A program made the translations under genes and the position numbers. From Acholoe squamosa (Eukaryota; Annelida; Polychaeta; Phyllodocida; Polynoidae): a stretch of 64,000 bases of DNA. Within the stretch, counting starts at the first letter, position 1. Each line of letters starts with the position of its first letter. Location of the stretch: NCBI GenBank assembly GCA_949317995.1, contig OX439043.1, positions 55,259,339 to 55,323,338 on the forward strand, written 5' to 3'. The notes beneath the pieces were generated by a model, which did not search any database, was not told the DNA's origin, and was given only the letters and a program-made list of their open reading frames with translations. Positions 1-10,449 of the stretch are shown one piece after another.

Positions 1-199
1 TGTTTCAAATGATAGTGAAAACTCATTCATGCGCGGATCCAGGGACTGAGGGTAAGGCAGCACTGAATGACGTGAAGGCAGTATACTGAGGGGTAGGAGG
101 AGTAGGCTGCAAGTAAGGCCTGAGAACAAGGTAGAACTGAGAGATAGATGTAGGATATGACTGAAGCAAGGCAAGACCATAATCAGAACAAAGCAGATT

Positions 200-1665
200 T
201 GGGAGGCAGGAAGACGATTGAGGGCAAGGAAGGGTTGAAGGATGGGAAGACTGAGGGCAAGGTAGGACCGAGGGCACTGCGGGGCTGGGGAGTAGGAGGA
301 CTGTGGGCACTGCAGGGCCGCTCAGGATGGGAGGACTGGGGGCACTGCAAGATTGAGGGATGGGAGAACTGAGGGCACTGCAGGACTGAGGGATGAGGGA
401 CAGGAGGATTGGGGGCACTGCAGGGCTGAGGGATGAGAGGACTGAGGGCACTGCAGGGATGAGAGGACTGAGGGCACTGCAGGGCTGAGGGATGAGAGGA
501 CTGAGGGCACTGCAGAGCTGAGGGATGAGAGGACTGAAGGCACTGCAGAGCTGAGGGATGAGAGGACTGAGGGCATTGCAGGGGTGAGGGACAGGAGGAT
601 TGAGGGCACTGCAGGGCCGTTCAGGATGAGAGGACTGAGGGCACTGCAGGGCTGAGGGATAAGAGGAATGAGGGCACTGCAGGGCTGAGGAATGAGTGGA
701 TTGAGGGCACTGCAGGGCCGCTCAGGATGAGAGGTCTGAGGGCATTGCAGGGGTGAGGGACAGGAGGATTAAGGGCACTGCAGGGCTGAGGGATAAGAGG
801 ACTGAGGGCACTGCAGGGCTGAGGAATGAGTGGACTGAGGGCACTGCAGGGCCACTCAGGATGAGAGGTCTGAGGGCATTGCAGGGGTGAGGGACAGGAG
901 GATTAAGGGCACTGCAGGGCTGAGGGATAAGAGGACTGAGGGCACTGCAGGGCTGAGGAATGAGTGGACTGAGGGCACCGCAGGGCCGCTCAGGATGGGA
1001 GGTCTGAGGGCATTGCAGGGGTGATGGACAGGAGGATTGAGGGCACTGCAGGACTGAGGGATGAGAAGACTGATGGCACTGCAGGGCTGAGGGATGAGAG
1101 GACTGAGGGCACTGCAGGGCTGAGGAATGAGAGGACTGAGGTCACTGCAAGGCTGCTCAGGATGGCAGGTCTGAGGGCATTGCAGGGGTGAGGAACAAGA
1201 GGATTGAGGGCACTGCAGGACTGAGGGCATTACATGCAGGGCTGGGGGATGAGAGGACTAAGGGCACTACAGGGCTGATGGATGACAGAACTGAGGGATA
1301 GAACAACTGAGGGCAAGGTATGACTGGGGGCAGGGCATGAGTGAGAACGAGGCAGCGCAGGGCTGATGGATGAGAGGCCTAAGGGCACTGCCGCGCAGGA
1401 TGAGAGGACTGATGGCAGTGCATGGCTGAGGGATGGGAGGACTGACGGCACTGCAGGGAGGACTGAAGGCACTGCAGGACTGTGATTGGGAAGACTGACG
1501 GCAGTGCATGCAGGACTGAGGGATTGGAGGACTTGCAGGGCTGGGAGGGGGGCTGAGGCCACGGCAGGACTGTGGGGATGAGCGGACTGAGGGCATTGCA
1601 GGGTTGAGGGACGAGAGGACTGAGGGCACTGTAGGGCAGAAGGAAGGGATACTGAGGGATAATTA
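200..1665. repeat. 33-bp minisatellite with 134-bp higher-order period
   Basis: About 40 diverged copies of a G-rich unit of roughly 33 bases, approximately GAGGGCACTGCAGGGCTGAG followed by GGATGAGAGGACT. Variant units carrying GCCGCTCAGGATG, GGGTGAGGGACAG or GGAATGAGTGG recur in a fixed order; AATGAGTGG falls at 691, 825 and 959, exactly 134 bases apart (four units). The next related unit is at 1125. The edges fade into degenerate copies from about 30 and to about 1690. Because 33 is divisible by three, both strands keep long open frames with an 11-residue Ser/Pro/Val/Leu period; these are not genes. Confidence 0.92.
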
Positions 1666-1690
1666 GACTTAGGCAAAGGTACGACTAGGG

Positions 1691-2307
1691 CAGAAAGCGA
1701 AGCACGTTTTTCTTTCAGTTTCAGTATGGTAAACATTTTTCCTTCTCACATCTGACCTTGTATAATCCTCACATATGGTCTAATCCTTGTCGATGCAGCA
1801 TTGATTCAAAACGTGCCTCATAGAGATTTAATGAGGGACTACCAGAATCCTAATGGAAAATTGAGTGCATATAACATTACATTAATGTTTCTAGTACTTT
1901 CCCTTCGATAACACTTAATTTTGGAAAACCGATATTTTAAAGGCATTGTGCACCCCATAGGCTTGTTTGTGGGTGGGTGTGTCAAGAGTTGGGTAGTTAT
2001 AAATACCACCACATGTACAGGTATCGCAGGTATCAGTAATCTTGTTGGCAGGAGCATGGCCACATGTATACACACGGAAATAGAGGTAACAGCTGAAGGG
2101 GGAGAAAGGGCGTGGGAAAGGAAAGCAACAACAACAAGCCACTATCCTTCAGAGTTGCTCGTGTACATACTTGTGTATTTGTTATACTTATATTATGTTG
2201 TTTGAAAAGATGGTCTATTGCATGGGTGAATAGTCTGTGCAATGGGAACACATTGTGAGGCGGCGTGAGCCAGTGTTCTGTGTAAAGAGTTTTATCTCCT
2301 AACTGAT
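1691..2307. other. Intergenic spacer, nothing recognised
   Basis: AT-rich unique-looking sequence between the minisatellite and the inverted-repeat element. I see short accidental frames only and no splice-site/coding combination, RNA gene or repeat that I can support. Confidence 0.5.
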
Positions 2308-2314
2308 ATTCTAT

Positions 2315-4906
2315 TGGGGGGGGTGTGTTAAATGGCAAATTCTTCCTTACGGTTTCGGGGACAGGCTGAAACTATGCATTTGGACCCAAAAACATGGAAA
2401 ATCACAAAAATAATTTTTTTGGAGCCCCCTGACCCCATAGGGGGGAACTTAAGTTCGGACATATAGTGGAAATACAGCCCAAGTTAAGACTTTGAGAGTC
2501 CTAATCAAACCACATTATAAACTCAGGAAAGTGGTCAGAAATATTCATTTGGGACCTAAAGAACCCCTTAGAAGCCATCTTGTTGTGATGATAAGGCTAT
2601 AAGCTGTCCTGGGGAGGGGGGTCGGCCTTGCTAAAATACCGATAAATCAGCTATTTTGGAGGTATTAGGTCATATTCAATCCAGTTCTTGTTCAGCCATA
2701 AAACATCAGAAAGAGATCAGATTAGGCAGTGTAGATCAGTATTGAGACCCCTAGAACAGGGACGGATCCGAGAGGGGGGCCAGGGGGGCACATGCCTCCC
2801 CTAGACATGTTGAGGGGGTCTGCCTTGCTAAAGTGCTAATAAGCTATTTTAGAGGCATTTGCTTATATACATGTATACATTCCAGTGCTTGTTCTGTCTT
2901 GCTATATGAGAATTTAGCAGTTAAGTGTAGATTCTCTGGAAAGGCCATATACGTTCATTTTTACCTCCAATACCTAAGTGCCCCCCCCTTGCCCATCCCT
3001 ATACAACCCATTTTACAATATGCAGTGTATACAAGGCGCATCCACATATTGATTGCAGGATATCATTGAGTATGTGTATGAAGATGCCTCCTTTCTACTT
3101 CCTTTGCCTGCCTTATTATGACAAAATAGCTTCATGAAAGAAAAGGGGGGGGGGCTTATCCCCCTCCACTACTTAATTATGTACTAGTATGTTCCATCTA
3201 AATCCAAAAGGAGCGAGATTGAATGTAAGCATTCCAAGAATTGACTAAGACCAAAAGATGCATAAAAACACATAATGAAGAAAGTGGATAGCAGGCAGGG
3301 GGCCCCTGCCCCTACCTCCCCACCCATCCCCCTTAGGCTTAGAGACTTAATTGAAAATGTAAAAAGGGAAAAGCACACAAATGCATCCTTCACCCGCTCT
3401 CCCTCTCCTTTTTCTTCACATGTTTAACCCATTTTGTTGTAGATGTTAATACATAACCTTAAGATTCAGCCTAAATATAGCAATACTGATACATTGTCAG
3501 TAGGATGGGCATATAAACCACCCTTGAACCATTGGTGAGGGCAAGTAGAGTCTCATGATGGCCTTTTGATGTATTAACCATTGCATTGCTATAGAATACT
3601 GGAAATCATCAACCAAACACACCAATCCAAAAGGTGTCTGTTGATATATTCTTCCCCTTTGTTTCTATGCTCTGCCTCATTTACTGTCCTTCTGAATCTT
3701 AGCAGAAATTGATGGCCTAGAAGGTACAACTGTATATAAGAAATTGTTGAATGCTTCAAGTAAGCATCTTGTCAAATATGGGTTTTTCGATAGATACATC
3801 CTCATCAACACATCTAGGATTTTGTGGGGGTGTAGGGGTGTCTTTCTAAGAGTAACTGTTGTCTAGCAGGGGTGTCAGAAGTGTCTAATTTTGGGGTTCG
3901 AGTCGTGAGCACCACACTGTGAGTATTAAAGGGGTTCTGGGGGCATCTTCCCCAGAGAAATGGTAATATTCTAGGCATAATTTACTGCATTTTAAGGCCA
4001 ATTTGTGGGTTCATTACATAGGGAACACTGATTCTAGAATTTTGGGGTGGAGGTAAAACATATATTGGCACCCCATATCTGGGATGGGATGGAGGGAGCT
4101 ATGCCCCCCTACCCCCTCTCCTACCTTTGGGTAAGGCATCTTCTCTGAAAGGAGAGTGTGGGCATAACACAGTGTTCACTGCATATCATAAAATAACATG
4201 TCTTTATTGTGATTGCATGCTGGTTGGTTGGAAGGGGGTGCTTAGGCATGGGGGAGAGGCAATCATCTTGGGGTATAGGTTTAGATGAGGGCTTCTACAC
4301 GGGTGGACCCAGAGGGGGTTGCTGGGGGCATAGCCAGGAAAATTTGGTTAGGGTGTAGCACAGACAGGCTCCAAGAGCATATTTTCAATAGTTTCTATAG
4401 TCATTGCAAGTTCATTTTCGGGGGGTCTAGGGAAGGCATATGCCCCCCTAGCCCCCCCTCCCAGATCCGTCCCTGTTCTAGGGGTTTCAATACTGGTCTA
4501 CACTGCCTACTCTGATCTCATTCTGATGTATTATGGCTGAACAAGAACTGGATTGAATATGACCTAATACCTCCAAAATAGCTGATTTATCGGTATTTTA
4601 GCAAGGCTGACCCCCCTCTCCAGGACAGCTTATAGCCTTACCATCACAACAAGATGGCTTTTAAGGGTCTCTTTAGGTCCCAAATGAATATTTCTGACCA
4701 CTTTCCTGAGTTTATGATAAGGTTTGATTAGGATTCTAAAAGTCTCAACTTGGGCTGTATTTCCACTATATGGCAGAACTTAGGACCCCCATAGGGGGGG
4801 GTCAGGGGGGTTCAAAAAAATTATTTTTGTGATTTCCCATGTTTATGGGTCCAAATGCATAGTTTGAGTCTGTCCCCAAAGAAAAATAGATTTATCACAC
4901 CCCCTA
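2315..4906. mobile_element. 2.6 kb long-inverted-repeat (foldback) element with 7-bp target duplication
   Basis: The sequence 2315-2811 reappears as the reverse complement of about 4424-4906 with only scattered mismatches, so the arms are close to 500 bases. The outer ends are TGGGGGGGGTGTG on the left and CACACCCCCTA on the right. Both ends are flanked by ATTCTAT (2308-2314 and 4907-4913), a plausible 7-bp target-site duplication. The 1.6 kb between the arms has no transposase-like frame. It contains a separate MITE copy at the inner edge of the right arm, a remnant of the same MITE end in the left arm (2757-2811), and a partial echo of the left arm (2823-2890 resembles 2629-2690). It is best read as a non-autonomous foldback or long-TIR DNA transposon mobilised by an enzyme encoded elsewhere; the superfamily is not assigned. 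Confidence 0.8.
4299..4486. mobile_element. MITE with GGGCGGATCC-type ends, nested in the foldback element
   Basis: It begins GGGTGGACCCAGAGGGGG and ends GATCCGTCCCTG, and internally shares GCCAGGAAAATTTG, a TTTCTATAG...GTCAT segment and TCGGGGGGTCTAGG with the copy at 6373-6552. The end sequence is repeated in inverted form at 2757-2811, making it part of the larger palindrome. Confidence 0.65.
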
Positions 4907-4913
4907 ATTCTAT

Positions 4914-6367
4914 GGACAAGGTTTCACAAGAAAGGCTAGACAAATTCAGTGTTTCAAATCTCTGTTACACTAAGCTAATCTATAACTTGCACTGGGATAA
5001 CACATGTATAAGAACTTGTTAGCCACAGTGAAAACTAGCTTCCTAAGCCCAACTTGGTAAAGGCCACTATAATGGGCTATACCACAATGTACCTTTCGCT
5101 AGATGAAGCCATTTCGCAGATAAAGCCATTTTGTGGGATGGATACAGCTCCAATGTTAGACGGTTTTGTCAGATAAAGACCCATTAGCAGTGCTTATTGT
5201 CCATAATCAAGGATGGAAGGTGGGTAATTTAACGGTCCATAAAAGACTACTTGACATTGGGTAGGCCGATCACACTACTCATTCAGACATTCAGGCATTT
5301 TCCCCTCTTCTCAACCTAAAACTATGCTTCAAAAAACCTTTTTAAAGCAATATTGTGGGAATTCGTAGAGGAGAACATCGATACAATGTTTCTGCAAGGG
5401 TCCTTTAAATCCCATGCAATTTGGATAATTAATTTACTTCAGAGACACCCTCTCTATAATTATAATCATCCTCTCAACCATACTCTACATAGGACTACCC
5501 CTTATTGTGGATGATGTATGTGATGATATTCTCTGGGGGTATAAAGAACTCTCTAAATACTCTGCATATTAGTAAAGTAATTGAGTTGATCTACCCAAGG
5601 GCAATATCCATTACTATTCAAAACATAATATCATAATGCTAAACACAATACTGACGAACAAATCTAAACATGCCAGACATAAACACATGGACAAACGTAA
5701 GTACAAACACAGTAAATACTTTGCATACCTCTGCATTGCAGGCCTAAGCACATGGAAATATGAACACAAAGGCTTATCACATTATGGGGCTAAACATGTT
5801 TAGGTTTATAAAATGTGTTAAAAAAACAGGACAAGAAAATGTTTAGCATCAAGTTTAAACTCTAAACACCTGTCTTTCAGTGTACAGAAGTCTTGATGTG
5901 AACATGCCATGTCTGGATTGCACATATATGTCATGGCTTCAAATGATATATCTCTGATAAGAATCAAGATGGAAATATGATTTTGAGTTCAAAATATACA
6001 TTTCTGAGGTCAAGGAAATCAAATTGGCCATTTATGAAAACCTAGGAGGTAGCCATTCTGAATTTCTTATGAGGTCAGCACTGAAATGTTTGTAGCTACA
6101 ATCAGTATCTAAATACCAAATCATAGCTACGAAATGTACTTCTAAATGAAAGAAGTCAAGATACATGAATTGTCAATTCATGGCTGATAGACATTTTAAT
6201 CATTTAATGAGATAGATGACAGAAATATCAAAGTTGCAAATGTACCAGTGACAAATGACCTCCGGTTCAAATTAATGTAGCACCATGGTTTAAAAAATAT
6301 CTGGGTCATATTCAGATTCAACATACACAAGAACCAACATTGCAGCCATTTTTTTTATATCAGTTGG
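4914..6367. other. AT-rich intergenic DNA between two elements
   Basis: No coding frame, splice pattern or RNA gene is recognisable. It contains a short local duplication of a GATAAAGCCATTT motif near 5100-5140 and otherwise looks unique. Confidence 0.45.
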
Positions 6368-6372
6368 CTATT

Positions 6373-6552
6373 CAAGGGCGGATCCAGAAGGGGTGGTCTA
6401 GGGGGGGCACAACCAAGAAAATTTGCTCTAGGGGGGGGGCACAAGTGGGTTTTCAAGCCACGTTTTCTATAGCTAAGAGTCATAGCCTGGCCCAATTTCA
6501 GGGGGTCTAGGTGGGGGCACGTGTCCCCTAGGCCCCCCTGGATCCGCCCCTG
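6373..6552. mobile_element. 180-bp MITE with GGGCGGATCCAG ends and 5-bp target duplication
   Basis: The left end CAAGGGCGGATCCAG and right end CTGGATCCGCCCCTG are near-perfect inverted repeats, flanked by CTATT on both sides (6368-6372 and 6553-6557). The interior has G-run-rich arms and a TTTCTATAGCTAAGAGTCAT core shared with 4299-4486. It has no coding capacity. Confidence 0.8.
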
Positions 6553-6557
6553 CTATT

Positions 6558-9502
6558 AATGGCCTGAATTGCTTGTCAAGTTATTGTGGATAGCTGGTTC
6601 TATTCAAGAGACATCTTATTGAAGCTATCTTGAAAGAGAATTCATCATACCTTAAAAATAGATCTATAATACAGCAGTCATTTTGAAACTTTGATGAGCT
6701 ACAAGGATAATTAATGAAACATTGAATATTTTATGAGGCCTTGGAATTCATGTTTACTTTGAATATTATAGCTATTGTGTGTCACTATTACTTGGTCTAT
6801 TGCCTGCAGAAATACTGCTAATAGTTATCACAGGTGGTATCAATGGGATCCTGCAGTGAATCGAGAGGATCATTTTGTTGGTCTAAAATGTAAAATATTT
6901 CAAAGTCAGACGGTGGGGACTACCTATGAACACTATTGCTATTACATATGGGCCAGATTTCCTGGGGACGTACAATGGGCATTTTTTTAGACTTTTGCAT
7001 GCTTATACAGCCATAGAATATAAACTTCTGGATCAATACCCTGATTTTTGGTCTTAATAGAAAGAAAACACCCTAACCTTTCAAACGCATGTCTTTTTTA
7101 GCATATCCAACCTGGCAACCCCGAAATTTGAAAAACATGTAAAAAACACAAATTTTCACCAAAACCAAATTATCTACAAGGCTCCCCTGTATCCTAGAGG
7201 GGTTCCAGACCATCCAATATAGCTTTTTTCCCCATTGATATATTATTTCAGTTGATGTTTAAGGACAGGTTTTGCAGTGTTCCACAGGATAAGTATTTGT
7301 TCATGAAACATGTATTCAGTGGAAAATGACACTCAAATGTCCATCCAACAGTAAAATTAAAACCCACCATATAATAAACTACCCATAAGACAGTTGATAC
7401 ATTATCCTTACACTACTAAAAATTGAGGGGCACCAGGGTGGTTAAGTTAGTGCAAAATTTATGAACACTTTTTTATTGTTGGATAGACATTTGCCCTTTT
7501 ACTTTTGGAAGGACAGTTTTGCTAAATCTCCAATGCATGAATTCAAATGCATCTTGATATTTCAAATCAAGTGTAGTTATCCCTCTAACAATTTTAGCAT
7601 TTGTATTAGGATTCCCTCCATAAATGGCTTGTACACACTCTAATGAGTGAAAAAATGTACATACAACAGTTAAAATCTGAACTTGAAGGTCAATTTGAGC
7701 CAATGGTGTGCCAATTGGTGGTTGATGGGACAAAAATGATTGGTTGTCCTTAAAGTAGTCATGCTGAAGTTAATGTAGATTGATTGTAATGAGAATTTGA
7801 CCATTTTGCAGAGAGCTAGAGAGAAAATAGTGTTTGTGATAGAAATTTATAATTTTTCACAAAGTGACTTATGTTCATCAGCTCATATCTCAAAAAGTTC
7901 TTTGGTGCACCCATGTACCCCAAGAAAACAGGCCTATCCTGTAAGGTGCACCCATGACCTGATTTGCGTATAAGGCGTATAGGTCTTATACGCAGGAGAT
8001 TGCAGTATTCAATTTTATGCATTTCTGAGCAACACATTTATTGATAGAAAAGTAATCATTCACCATCGTAGGTGCTATCTAATCTTACCCCTTTAAAATA
8101 ACTTTAAGTTGTAAAGAGCCTTGTCAGCTAGCCATGGGTTTTTGAATTTTGAAAATTGGTCAGTTAGAATTAAAGTCACATCATTTACCAGATTTTCTTT
8201 TCACAAAAGAAAAAAAATTAGGGACGGGCCAAAAAAAATAGGGTAGGTCGGGATACCTGAACACAACATTTTTTTTAGGCCTGAAGCAATTTTGTAAATA
8301 GATATTTCAAAAAACAGCATTAGTTATAAAACTAAGACACTCTCTTTCAATCAATCCATCTATTCTGCATCAGCCCTGTAGCAGTGTGTTTGCATTTGAC
8401 TTTCCATGCACTACTCTAAGCTGTACATACTCAGTTATCTTATGAAGAGTAGTGGATTTCATTGTTTTGGGTCTGGAAGCCTTAATATCTATCCTGTGTA
8501 GTAACTAGGTACATGTGTATGCACATGCCCCATGTGATAGGTCCTCTCAAATGCTAACAAAATAAAGGTATTCCTAGATACATTTGATGATTTTTACCAC
8601 AGGAATGGTTAAAATTATTGCTGTACCTTTTTTCTGTCAGGTTAATCATCATTTCCAGATAATGCTTTTCTTAGTTAGTCACAGAGCTCTTTCTTTTCTA
8701 TATCAGAAATTTCGATACTGTAGCATCCATCTAATTTATTGACTGACATAAATAATCCTCTAAGTCACAAAAGTAACATTAGCTTTAAATACATAGGCCA
8801 GTTTGCTGAACCATAAAGGGGTTTACTCTACTGATCAGAAGAAGGCTCATTCATATATTCTCAAATGATATACTCAAACACAATGCTGCTAATTTTATTA
8901 GAATTCAATGTGACTGATACATACTTTTTCATGAATGATAACTGTGAGTTTGGTGACCTTTGACCAACATCCAAGATTTGAATTGTTTTTCTATGTTTAT
9001 TAGTGCTGGAGGTCTTCAGTTTCTATTCCAATAATATTTGGCATTGTGACATATACCTCATTAGGTATCCAAAATTACCACCAAGTAGATATGTTTAGTT
9101 ATATATGGTGACTTAAAAATTATATGCTGAAGACATGAATTGCTTGATAAGAGCCAGAAACATACCTTTGAACAGGTATAGTATTTAGACATATTAGTGA
9201 TGACGTAATAAGTAATTTGGCATGGCTTCCACTAATCATCAGCTGCTTCCTACTAGGTTGGTAACCCTCACAATTAGCTTTAATTTGTACAAAATCTCAT
9301 ACTTTGAAAATGGAGGTCTTAGTGCAAGCCCTTAGCTCTGAATGATGGGCAAAAGAACTAAGCTTTGTCATTTTTTCCTATCTTGTATTAATTGATGATG
9401 TGTTTAAAAAAGCCCAATGTAAATCATACATTGGAAAGGAATTTTACGCTAAAAGGATACATGTAAGACACATGTACATGCATCTGTTTTGTTGTTATAC
9501 CG
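6558..9502. other. AT-rich intergenic DNA, no gene recognised
   Basis: Only short accidental frames occur. The one structure I can support is a hairpin at 7965-7994: TGCGTATAAG, a 10-base spacer, then CTTATACGCA. The phrase GGTGCACCCATG occurs twice just upstream (about 7903 and 7944). The frame near 7473-7733 on the minus strand resembles no protein family I know. Confidence 0.45.
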
Positions 9503-9690
9503 AGGTAGCTGGTTGTCCAATGGGCACGGCCATTGCTGGAGCTTGTTACCAGCGAGTTCTACTGATAAGAGCTATCAGGGTATTATCAGATGGGTACCAG
9601 TTGCCCCCCTGAGAGGGCTGCAGTGAATAGTTTGGATTATCTCATTGGCTGATTATCAATATTGCTAATATATCCTGCTCCGTATATATT
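9503..9690 (+). repeat. Dispersed repeat, copy 1
   Basis: This segment matches 63651-63820 in direct orientation at high identity. Shared phrases include CCATTGCTGGAGCTTGTTAC, CTACTGATAAGAGCTATCAG, ATGGGTACCAGTTG and GCAGTGAATAGTT...GGAT. Copy 1 carries an extra GGGTATTATCA inside. It has no recognised coding content; it is most likely a fragment of a non-autonomous mobile element. Confidence 0.8.
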
Positions 9691-9869
9691 GAATTATCTC
9701 ACGATTCAGGGCCATCAGCGTGCTTTTTTGGTCATAACCCTGTTCCGTTATCAGAGTTTAACCGCACGCTGAGACCTTTTATTCTTCTCCAAGAAGCTGC
9801 TGGTTTGAACCTGGACATGTTAATAAATTGGAGAAGTTTACAAAGTTAACCTCACCATACATTTCCAGT

Positions 9870-9957
9870 TAAAACCGTTCAGGGTTCAATAGGGATTCGA
9901 TCCCCGGCCGCTGTGGCAGCAGACGAGCTCGCTGTCCACTATACCAAGCCGACCAGT
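9870..9957 (-). repeat. tRNA-derived SINE head or tRNA pseudogene with Pol III boxes
   Basis: On the minus strand TGGTATAGTGG (plus 9936-9946) is a perfect A box and GGATCGAATCC (9893-9903) a near-perfect B box, 32 bases apart. A TTTT run (plus AAAA at 9871-9874) follows as a possible Pol III terminator. The segment resembles the D-to-T-arm part of Asp/Glu/Gly-type tRNAs. The would-be acceptor ends do not pair, so it is a tRNA-derived sequence and not a working tRNA. Confidence 0.55.
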
Positions 9958-9996
9958 GCTAGAAACCCATGTACATGAAGGATTTGTAAAAGTTGT

Positions 9997-10439
9997 CCGA
10001 CATACCTGATGTTTACACACCTCGTTAGCATAGAATCCAATGGTGGAAGGTGGAGTTATTAACAGGGAAACATCCTAAGATATCCTAGATGAACATGCCA
10101 TGCCTAAATTCGCCATTTTGTTCGAAATAAATAAGAATCCATTGATTTTCCATAGCGATACAAGCCGGCACCCGCCCTGTCCGGCCATTCCTTGCTGGAC
10201 CCGGATTTGACCTAGTTCTTACATCGGGGCACCTACCCGCTTCGCTAAACAAGGCGGAATGGCCGTGAGCTTTGGATTGCTATGTAAAATCATTGGATTC
10301 TTACTTATTTTTAAGAAAATGGAGCCAAAATGTAGGCGAACAGCAAGAAGGGATCGTATATTTGTCGGTGTTAGAAGTACAGGAATTGACACCATTGGAT
10401 TCTACCCGAAAAATGTGTGTAAAGGTGGAGGTATGTCGG
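9997..10439. mobile_element. Foldback element with a tRNA-like loop
   Basis: The ends are inverted repeats: CCGACATACCTGATGTTTAC (from 9997), and on the other side the reverse complement of GTGTGTAAAGGTGGAGGTAT plus GTCGG (ending 10439). The similarity continues inward as diverged arms (for example CCATTGGATTCTA, GGATTCTTA.TTATTT, GCTATG.AAAATCA) up to CGGCCATTCC-CTTG / CAAGGCGGAATGGCCG around 10181-10264. The roughly 55-base loop contains minus-strand A-box TAGCGAAGCGG (10238-10248) and B-box-like GGTCAAATCC (10203-10212). No protein is encoded. It could be an inverted pair of SINEs or a MITE that captured a tRNA-like sequence. Confidence 0.6.
10190..10254 (-). repeat. tRNA-like sequence at the apex of the foldback
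   Basis: The minus-strand sequence starting CCTTGTTTAGCGAAGCGG has an A box, a degenerate B box about 25 bases on, and closes with CAGCAAGG, so CCTTG/CAAGG pair like an acceptor stem continuous with the outer palindrome. The T-arm is imperfect (6-base loop), so a functional tRNA is unlikely. Confidence 0.45.
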
Positions 10440-10449
10440 GCAGAGTCAC

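Noticed and set aside
23..1736. Long Ser/Pro/Val/Leu-rich open frames on the minus strand
   Set aside because: They are by-products of a 33-base tandem repeat whose period is a multiple of three. The sequence has no start context, domain or splice structure.
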